Shown piece after piece: positions 1-4,645 of a stretch of DNA of 5,916 bases (positions are counted from its first letter, which is position 1; every line of letters starts with the position of its first letter). The notes below the pieces were generated by a model, which ran no database searches, had not been told where the DNA came from, and worked only from the letters and a program-made list of their open reading frames with translations. The position numbers and the translations under genes were made by a program. Source of the stretch: Bacteroidia bacterium (GTDB lineage Bacteria > Bacteroidota > Bacteroidia > Flavobacteriales > Flavobacteriaceae); the NCBI GenBank assembly GCA_030431085.1, contig JAUIJW010000153.1:1-5916 (forward strand). Direction: 5' to 3'.

Positions 1-635
1 TTACCCGTGTTGGTGCTAGTGATAATATTTCAATGGGAGAATCTACTTTTATGGTAGAAATGAATGAAACTGCCAGTATTCTAAATAACTTAACCGAAAG
101 GAGCCTTATTTTACTTGACGAAATTGGTCGAGGTACCAGTACCTATGATGGTATCTCTATAGCTTGGGCTATTGCCGAATACCTTCACGAACATCCTACA
201 CATGCCAAAACTCTATTTGCAACCCATTATCATGAGTTAAATGATATGAGTGAAACCTTTGAACGCATTAAAAACTTTAATGTCTCTGTAAAAGAGCTAA
301 AAGATAATGTTATTTTTCTGAGAAAATTAGCTCCTGGAGGCAGTAAACATAGTTTCGGGATTCATGTGGCCAAATTGGCTGGCATGCCTACTCCGGTGAT
401 ACATCGGGCTAATAAAATGTTAAGGCGCCTAGAAAAAAGCCATGCTTCAGAAGACATTCAAAACAAATTAAAAACGGCGGCTCAAAATGATTTACAATTA
501 AGCTTTTTTAAATTAGACGACCCTCTTTTAGAGCAACTCAAAGACGATATTTTAAGTACTAATATAGATGCATTAACCCCTATAGAAGCTCTAATGAAAC
601 TTAATGAAATTAAACGAATGTTAACTAAAAAATAA
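1..635 (+). CDS. mutS: DNA mismatch repair protein MutS, C-terminal part (5' end outside window)
   Basis: MutS binds mismatched or looped bases as a dimer and uses ATP to recruit MutL. The visible 210 codons (reading frame from base 3) begin at TRVGASD, just after the position of the Walker A loop, which lies outside the window. The signature-like STFMVEM is at residues 14-20 of the fragment. Walker B and its extension DEIGRGTST are at 39-47, and the switch-histidine motif FATHYHEL is at 72-79. SFGIHVAKLAGMP (117-129) belongs to the helix-turn-helix that locks the ATPase dimer. The tail LSFFKLDDPLLEQL and LTPIEAL are the conserved C-terminal motif of bacterial MutS1, which separates it from MutS2 (no Smr domain here). 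The fragment ends in TAA and nothing looks broken. The next gene lies about 50 bp downstream and appears to have its own promoter. Confidence 0.97.
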   Translation, partial: TRVGASDNISMGESTFMVEMNETASILNNLTERSLILLDEIGRGTSTYDGISIAWAIAEYLHEHPTHAKTLFATHYHELNDMSETFERIKNFNVSVKELKDNVIFLRKLAPGGSKHSFGIHVAKLAGMPTPVIHRANKMLRRLEKSHASEDIQNKLKTAAQNDLQLSFFKLDDPLLEQLKDDILSTNIDALTPIEALMKLNEIKRMLTKK

Positions 636-639
636 AATA

Positions 640-677
640 TTTACAGTATTGTAATTGTATTATCTTTGTACTGTAAA
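640..677. repeat. Perfect 9-bp inverted repeat flanking the tatA promoter
   Basis: TTTACAGTA (640-648) and TACTGTAAA (669-677) are exact reverse complements separated by 20 bp. Two further outer pairs (637-638 with 679-680) match after one mismatch. Centre-to-centre distance is about 29 bp, close to three helical turns. The -7 promoter box at 661-668 lies inside the spacer, directly against the right arm. This could be a two-half-site operator for the tat gene. In transcripts reading through from mutS it could be a stem-loop of 9 pairs with a 20-nt loop. No U-run follows on the plus strand, so a classical intrinsic terminator is unlikely. The repeat is seen; the function is inferred. Confidence 0.6.
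661..668 (+). promoter_or_regulatory. Bacteroidota-type -7 promoter box for tatA-PAP2
   Basis: TATCTTTG is an exact match to the TAnnTTTG -7 element used by the Bacteroidota primary sigma factor. A clear TTG -33 element at the usual distance of about 19 bp is missing; the sequence there is TTTACAG. Transcription would start around 673-676, leaving a leader of only about 12 nt before the ATG at 687. It would serve the tat gene and the phosphatase behind it. Confidence 0.5.
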
Positions 678-686
678 AATAGAATT

Positions 687-971
687 ATGTGGTTATTTAT
701 TAGTGGTGCTGAAATATTTGTAATCTTAGTTATTGTGGTGATGTTGTTTGGTGCAGATAAAATACCAGAAATTGCTAGAGGTCTAGGCAAAGGTATGCAG
801 ACTTTAAAAAACGCCACCAATGAGGTAAAAAAAGAAATTACCGAAAGTGCAAAGGATAATGGCATAGATACCGAGTTTACGAGAAGCATCAACCAAGAAG
901 TTAAAGATATTAAAAGTAATATTGAAGAAAATATAGATGATATTACTGGGCCAATAAAACGCAATCTATAA
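687..971 (+). CDS. tatA: Twin-arginine translocase subunit, TatA/TatB family
   Basis: This is a 94-residue Sec-independent translocase subunit. TatA-type proteins oligomerise in the inner membrane to let folded proteins with twin-arginine signals cross, together with TatC. Visible features are a short N-terminal membrane helix (about residues 3-21) with a polar Glu9 near its start and the hallmark Phe21-Gly22 hinge. An amphipathic helix follows (KIPEIARGLGKGMQTLKNA, 25-43), then a charged, helical, poorly conserved tail. The ATG at 687 was chosen because homologues begin right at the membrane helix. A TTG at 666 in the same frame would add seven residues and overlaps the promoter box. The PAP2 gene begins 2 nt after the stop, suggesting co-transcription. 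No tatC is present in the window. TatA is favoured over TatB from the Bacteroidota-like LFGADKIPEIARGLGKG motif, but sequence alone does not settle this. Confidence 0.88.
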   Translation: MWLFISGAEIFVILVIVVMLFGADKIPEIARGLGKGMQTLKNATNEVKKEITESAKDNGIDTEFTRSINQEVKDIKSNIEENIDDITGPIKRNL

Positions 972-973
972 TC

Positions 974-1555
974 GTGACCTTTTTAGACAAACTCATTGCT
1001 TTTGATAAAAACTTATTAGTACAACTCAATGCCTTAGGCAGTCAACCTTGGGATACGCTTTGGCTAACCATAACCAACCAGTTAAGTTGGATTCCCCTAT
1101 ACCTTCTCTTTTTATACCTTATACACAAAGCTTTAGGCTGGAAAAAAGCCCTTGCTTTACTAATCTTTACCGCTGTATTGGTGGCATTTTCAGATCAATT
1201 AACTGTATTTATCAAAAATACAGTGGGCAGATTAAGACCTAATAGAGACCCAGAAATTAATAATATCATTAGAATATTAAAAAACAATAAGAGCTTTAGC
1301 TTTGTATCTGGGCATGCTACTACATCAATGGCCGTTTCGCTGTTCATGCATCTTACCTTAAAAAAATATTATAAATACACCTTGTTGTTTTTCATTTGGC
1401 CTATTTTATTTGCCTATAGCAGAATTTATATTGGTGTACATTTTCCATTAGATGTAACTTGCGGCGCCATTTTGGGTGTAATTATCGGTTATGTTTTTTA
1501 CAAATTAAGTTTAAAACTACTTCAAAAGCTCGATACTAAACTAGAGACACACTAA
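974..1555 (+). CDS. PAP2-family membrane phosphatase (lipid phosphate / undecaprenyl-PP phosphatase-like)
   Basis: This 193-residue integral membrane enzyme belongs to the type 2 phosphatidic acid phosphatase superfamily, whose members hydrolyse lipid (pyro)phosphates at the outer face of the inner membrane. All three signature motifs are intact: KNTVGRLRP (KX6RP, residues 81-89), VSGH (111-114) with the acid/base His114, and SRIYIGVHFPLD (149-160) with Arg150, nucleophile His156 and Asp160. Hydrophobic segments lie at about 38-52, 57-72, 116-128, 134-149 and 161-178. Translation starts at GTG (974), since the first in-frame ATG would remove the first two catalytic motifs. The gene follows tatA by 2 nt, so the two probably share a transcript. 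Possible substrates include undecaprenyl pyrophosphate, phosphatidate, phosphatidylglycerol phosphate or lipid A phosphates; the sequence does not decide between them. Its TAA overlaps the stop of the convergent gene. Confidence 0.93.
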   Translation: MTFLDKLIAFDKNLLVQLNALGSQPWDTLWLTITNQLSWIPLYLLFLYLIHKALGWKKALALLIFTAVLVAFSDQLTVFIKNTVGRLRPNRDPEINNIIRILKNNKSFSFVSGHATTSMAVSLFMHLTLKKYYKYTLLFFIWPILFAYSRIYIGVHFPLDVTCGAILGVIIGYVFYKLSLKLLQKLDTKLETH

Positions 1556-2535
1556 ACTACCATCAAATTACAACCTCTAATATCGGAATTATCAAACCGC
1601 CCCAACACCTCGAAGGTATGATTACTGTGCGTTTTACCTAAATCCTGAGTGGCAATAAACGGACAAGAATAAATATTAGCCAAATCAATTATGTTAATTC
1701 CACCCACCTTGTTGTGAGGTAGTCTTTGTAACGGATCTTCTGGATCTCTAGTTAAAATTTTTAACCATGGTGGTGTATTAAAAATACCATTACCATGGGA
1801 ATAGGCCTGCGATAAGAGTTCGGTCATACCATATTCTGAGTGAATATACTTCACTCCAAAACCTTGACATAGCACATCGTGTAACTCTTCCTTAACCATT
1901 TCTTTTCTTTGCCCTTTCATCCCTCCAGTTTCCATCACAATGGTATGTTTCAACTGAAACTGGTACTGTTCTATAAGGTCAAGTAAAGCATAAGAGACTC
2001 CGATAAGTAACACCTTTTCACCCCGTTCGTCTAATTTTTTTAAAGTTTCAGCCAAAGCGTCTAGATTATGTAGATAAAATCCACTAAAATTTGATGGCGT
2101 TCTAGCCATTAATTGATCTACCATATACACGAGTGATGAGCCCTTTCTTTCCAAATAATTAGGAAGTAACGCCAAAATGGTATACGATTCTATAGCGCCA
2201 TAGAACTGCTGAAAACATTGTAAAAAACTTTGCTCATAGACCTTTAATTCGCTCACATAATGCTTACTTTGCTCCATTCCGGTAGTACCGCTACTTAAAA
2301 AAACCTCTTCGGCTTTATTGTTTTTTGTGATAATTTGGTGACTTTTAAAAAACGATATTGGCAAAAATGGAATGTCTAAATAATCTTGAATCTTATTTAT
2401 ATCTATGCCTAAATAATGGATAAATTCTTGATACAATATATTGTTTTTAACCTGATAATCAAAGACTTTCATAGCTAATTGATTGAAGTTGCTATCAGAT
2501 TCTATTCTAAATATTTGATCGATTAATGCATCCAT
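1552..2535 (-). CDS. LuxE-like acyl-protein synthetase / AMP-binding acyl transferase
   Basis: This 327-residue protein resembles the LuxE (acyl-protein synthetase) branch of the adenylate-forming ANL enzymes, often annotated simply as 'acyl transferase' in Bacteroidota. Such enzymes activate a carboxylic acid with ATP to an acyl-adenylate and pass it to a thiol. Visible motifs are the phosphate-binding loop LSSGTTG (80-86), ETGGMKGQRKE (202-212), SEYGMTE (233-239; the aromatic-Gly-x-Thr-Glu core motif), TQDLGK (296-301) and LGRFDNSDIRGCN (311-323; the hinge region before the usual C-terminal lid). The protein stops about ten residues after the hinge, so the mobile lid domain of full ANL ligases is absent, as in LuxE. 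Cys322 near the C-terminus might be an acyl acceptor, as reported for a C-terminal cysteine of LuxE; this is inference. The substrate is unknown and no luciferase or reductase genes are nearby. It starts at ATG (2535) and is convergent with the PAP2 gene and divergent from the sigma operon. Confidence 0.82.
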   Translation of the reverse strand: MDALIDQIFRIESDSNFNQLAMKVFDYQVKNNILYQEFIHYLGIDINKIQDYLDIPFLPISFFKSHQIITKNNKAEEVFLSSGTTGMEQSKHYVSELKVYEQSFLQCFQQFYGAIESYTILALLPNYLERKGSSLVYMVDQLMARTPSNFSGFYLHNLDALAETLKKLDERGEKVLLIGVSYALLDLIEQYQFQLKHTIVMETGGMKGQRKEMVKEELHDVLCQGFGVKYIHSEYGMTELLSQAYSHGNGIFNTPPWLKILTRDPEDPLQRLPHNKVGGINIIDLANIYSCPFIATQDLGKTHSNHTFEVLGRFDNSDIRGCNLMVV

Positions 2536-2543
2536 AGATGCTG

Positions 2544-2551
2544 CAAATGTA
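2544..2551 (-). promoter_or_regulatory. -7 promoter box for the LuxE-like gene
   Basis: On the minus strand this reads TACATTTG, an exact TAnnTTTG match. It ends only 8 bp before the ATG at 2535, so the mRNA would have a leader of a few nucleotides or none. A TTG lies 13 bp upstream (2567-2565), shorter than the usual -33 spacing, so the -33 element is uncertain. Confidence 0.45.
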
Positions 2552-2623
2552 TATCATTTTCACGCAACCTATTTTTAAAAAAGTATCTAATAAATACGTT
2601 CATTGAGACATTTTTGTTAAATA

Positions 2624-2655
2624 TTGCTAATCAATTTATTTTTTTGTACTTTTTG
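2624..2655 (+). promoter_or_regulatory. Candidate promoter of the sigma/anti-sigma operon
   Basis: TTG at 2624-2626 is followed, after 20 bp, by TACTTTTTG at 2647-2655. That resembles the Bacteroidota TTG/TAnnTTTG promoter with one extra T in the -7 box. Transcription would begin around 2660, giving a leader of about 35 nt before the ATG at 2697. An alternative pair, TTG 2614-2616 with TATTTTTTTG 2637-2646, is less good. If the operon is autoregulated, the true promoter may instead follow an unknown alternative-sigma consensus. Confidence 0.35.
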
Positions 2656-2666
2656 AGATTCAAAAA
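2650..2666. repeat. Short perfect inverted repeat at the sigma operon promoter
   Basis: TTTTTGA (2650-2656) and TCAAAAA (2660-2666) are exact reverse complements around a 3-bp centre, overlapping the proposed -7 box and start region. An outer AT-only pair, AATTTATTT (2633-2641) and AAATAAATT (2681-2689), brackets it. It could be an operator or a leader stem-loop. Low complexity makes chance occurrence plausible. Confidence 0.35.
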
Positions 2667-2696
2667 CAGAGACTTAGAACAAATAAATTATAGCGA

Positions 2697-3239
2697 ATGA
2701 GTTTACATCAACTCATAAAAAATTGTAAGAAAAACGATATCAAATCGCAATCTCAAATTTACCATCTTTTTGCTGGTAAACTATTTGCGTTATGTTTGAA
2801 GTATTCTCGTACACAACAAGAAGCTGAAGACAACTTACAAGAAGCTTTTATTACCATTTTTAACAAAATTGGTCAATATCAATTTAAAGGATCTTTTGAA
2901 GGCTGGATGAAGCGCATAGCCATAAATACTGCCTTGCAGACTTACCGTCAAAAAAATGTTTTAAATTTAGTAGAAGAAAATCTTCCAGATGAGGTTGAGG
3001 TAGAAATAGATGAAGAAGAACTTTCTTTAGATTATTTATTAAAAATTGTGCAAGAATTACCAGAACGGTACAGAATGGTATTTAACTTATATGTACTTGA
3101 TGGTTATTCGCATAAAGAGATTTCAGAATTACTTGGCATTGCCGAAGGTACCTCTAAATCTAATTTGTCTAGAGCTAGACTCATATTGAAAGAAAAAATA
3201 GAAAAAAATCAACAACACCAATCACTAGGGCTATTATAG
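2697..3239 (+). CDS. ECF-type RNA polymerase sigma factor (Das-like partner of the downstream membrane protein)
   Basis: This is a 180-residue sigma-70 family factor of the two-domain extracytoplasmic-function type. The region 2 domain spans about residues 19-86, with the core-binding and -10 recognition stretch around EDNLQEAFITIF (44-55) and FEGWMKRIAINTALQTYR (67-84). An acidic linker (93-112, rich in Glu/Asp) joins it to region 4 (about 113-168). There LPERYRMVFNLYVLDGYSHKE (121-141) leads into the helix-turn-helix EISELLGIAEGTSKSNLSRAR (141-161), which reads the -35-like element. The ATG at 2697 is the first possible start, as a TAG stop precedes it at 2691. The next gene begins after a 1-nt gap, so the pair is one operon and very likely translationally coupled. 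This gene order, with a membrane partner immediately downstream, is typical of a sigma factor held by its anti-sigma factor. The regulon cannot be deduced from the window. Confidence 0.93.
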   Translation: MSLHQLIKNCKKNDIKSQSQIYHLFAGKLFALCLKYSRTQQEAEDNLQEAFITIFNKIGQYQFKGSFEGWMKRIAINTALQTYRQKNVLNLVEENLPDEVEVEIDEEELSLDYLLKIVQELPERYRMVFNLYVLDGYSHKEISELLGIAEGTSKSNLSRARLILKEKIEKNQQHQSLGLL

Positions 3240-3240
3240 C

Positions 3241-4524
3241 ATGTTAGAAAAAAAGAATATTGATAGAGTTTTTCAAGAAAACTTCAAAGACTTAGAAATA
3301 CAACCTAAGGGTAAGATTTGGAGCAATATTGAAAATCAGTTAAACCAAGCAAATGGCAAAAAAGTTGTTCCGCTTTGGCAACAGCTTAGTGGTGTGGCTA
3401 TGATTTTGTTGTTTTTGTCTTCTGTTAGTGTTTGGTACTTTAACAACTCAACCAACAATATTCCTCCTATAGTACCAGCCTCAAATGCTGATATCCCAAA
3501 TGGCTTGGTACAAGATCAATCTCCAACAAAAGAGGTTAATTCACCAAACCATCTTAAGGTAATTCATAAAACCGATCAACAACTGGTTGATTTAACCAAA
3601 ACCATTGCTAAAAGCGTAAAAAAAAGCAAACCAGTTTTTATTGAAGCTCCAAGCGAAACAAACTCTTTTGATACGACACTCAACTTAGAAAATCAATTCG
3701 AGAACCATACACCTAATGAAAGTGTGATTGAAAATCCTTTTCAAATATCTATCGATGATGCACTTGCCGCCACTCAAAGTGATTTCGATTTAGAAGAAAT
3801 AAAATCTAGTGATAATAAAAATAAATGGTCTATTGGGCCAACCATTTCTCCAGTATATTATAGCTCATTAACCTCAGGATCGTCATTAGACAATGATTTA
3901 GCCAACAATTCAAAGTCAAGCGAAACCGCTTTGTCTGTAGGGGTAAAAGTAAATTACCAATTAACCAAAAAAATCAATCTTCAATCTGGTGTTAATCGTG
4001 TTGAATTGGCTTACAATACCAAAGGTGTTACAGCCTCTTTTGCAAGCTCAAAATCAGATTTAAGCCATATTAAAAATAGTTATAGTAGCGTGGTATTATC
4101 ATCACAAAACAAAAAACCTTACCACGATGTTCAGGCCAGCGCCCAATTTAAAGCCAATAGCTTAAGCGGAGATTTAAATCAGTCTATTGAGTATTTTGAG
4201 TGGCCAGTTGAAGTAAAATATAATCTTTACGATCATAAATTTGGGGTAAATCTAATTGGCGGTTTTAGTACTTTTTTCTTATCTAATAATAGTATTTCTC
4301 TAAACTCGGCTTCTTACCATACTAACTTAGGTAAGGCGACCAACTTAAACAGTGTTAACTTTAGTGGTAACTTTGGTTTGGATTTAGATTATAAAATCAA
4401 CAACAAATGGTTTTTAAATGTTTCTCCAATGTTTAAATATCAATTCAATACTTATTCTGAAAATCCTGGTAACTTCCAACCTTATTATTTAGGTGTTTAT
4501 TCAGGACTTAACTATAGATTCTAA
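3241..4524 (+). CDS. Putative dual membrane-spanning anti-sigma factor with C-terminal outer-membrane beta-barrel (Dma-like)
   Basis: This 427-residue protein has an unusual layout. Residues 1-48 are polar and cytoplasm-like (FQENFKDLEIQPKGKIWSNI is the recognisable patch). Residues 49-67 form a single hydrophobic helix without a convincing signal peptidase site. Residues 68-195 are a flexible Asn/Ser/Thr/Gln/Pro-rich linker. From WSIGPTISPVYYSS (196) onward, alternating polar/hydrophobic segments suggest about eight beta-strands: roughly 196-208, 228-241, 243-258, 313-329, 332-348, 371-384, 387-403 and 412-427. The protein ends ...LNYRF with the C-terminal aromatic typical of outer-membrane barrels. 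The start is 1 nt after the sigma gene. I infer that the N-terminal segment binds the sigma factor, the helix crosses the inner membrane and the barrel sits in the outer membrane, as described for Dma proteins of Bacteroides. The linker could reach about 40 nm if fully stretched, enough to cross the periplasm. A cleaved, plain OmpA-like barrel is the alternative. Confidence 0.8.
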   Translation: MLEKKNIDRVFQENFKDLEIQPKGKIWSNIENQLNQANGKKVVPLWQQLSGVAMILLFLSSVSVWYFNNSTNNIPPIVPASNADIPNGLVQDQSPTKEVNSPNHLKVIHKTDQQLVDLTKTIAKSVKKSKPVFIEAPSETNSFDTTLNLENQFENHTPNESVIENPFQISIDDALAATQSDFDLEEIKSSDNKNKWSIGPTISPVYYSSLTSGSSLDNDLANNSKSSETALSVGVKVNYQLTKKINLQSGVNRVELAYNTKGVTASFASSKSDLSHIKNSYSSVVLSSQNKKPYHDVQASAQFKANSLSGDLNQSIEYFEWPVEVKYNLYDHKFGVNLIGGFSTFFLSNNSISLNSASYHTNLGKATNLNSVNFSGNFGLDLDYKINNKWFLNVSPMFKYQFNTYSENPGNFQPYYLGVYSGLNYRF

Positions 4525-4545
4525 AATCTTTTACTTACCGATTTC

Positions 4546-4562
4546 GTAAATTCTTAATTTAC
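4546..4562. repeat. 7-bp inverted repeat downstream of the barrel gene
   Basis: GTAAATT (4546-4552), a 3-base centre and AATTTAC (4556-4562) form a perfect dyad 22 bp after the stop. The stem is nearly all A/T and no T-run follows, so a terminator role is weak. Within the same 121-bp AT-rich gap, GTAAATTC recurs at 4610-4617 and TATAATTT occurs at 4583-4590 and 4602-4609. Confidence 0.25.
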
Positions 4563-4601
4563 TAATTCACGATTATACAATCTATAATTTTATTTGGCTA
4601 T

Positions 4602-4610
4602 TATAATTTG
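4602..4610 (+). promoter_or_regulatory. Possible -7 box for the aldehyde dehydrogenase gene
   Basis: TATAATTTG fits TA-N3-TTTG, one base longer than the consensus TAnnTTTG. It lies 35 bp before the TTG start at 4646. No TTG is seen at the expected -33 distance, so this is tentative. The 121-bp gap and absence of a closer box make it the best candidate in the interval. Confidence 0.3.
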
Positions 4611-4645
4611 TAAATTCGCAATAACAATTTTAATTCAACCATATT

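Noticed and set aside
643..674. LexA/SOS box near the tat promoter (ACAG and CTGT words)
   Set aside because: The E. coli-type SOS box is CTGT-N8-ACAG. Here the words are in the opposite order and 24 bp apart, so it does not fit.
666..686. Upstream TTG start that would add seven residues to the tat protein
   Set aside because: It overlaps the -7 promoter box, and Tat subunits normally start just before the membrane helix, which the ATG at 687 provides.
641..964. Minus-strand open frame of 107 codons opposite the tat gene
   Set aside because: It is an antisense shadow of the well-supported TatA/B coding frame and its hydrophobic translation matches no family I recognise.
1048..1242. Plus-strand open frame of 64 codons inside the phosphatase gene
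   Set aside because: It lies entirely within the PAP2 gene in another frame, and the PAP2 frame carries all the catalytic motifs.
1552..2535. Reading the LuxE-like gene as a C-terminally truncated pseudogene of a full acyl-CoA ligase
   Set aside because: Its length and end point fit the LuxE-type group that naturally lacks the lid domain, the frame is uninterrupted, and it has its own promoter box.
3310..3500. Classical cleaved signal peptide on the barrel protein
   Set aside because: The hydrophobic helix begins at residue 49, far too late for a normal signal peptide. The only AxA-like site (SNA, residues 81-83) is 16 residues beyond the helix, so an uncleaved anchor is preferred.
4516..4532. 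Terminator at the end of the barrel gene (AGATT, 4-base loop, AATCT, then TTTT)
   Set aside because: The stem is only 5 bp with one G/C pair on each side and overlaps the stop codon; too weak to call in AT-rich DNA.
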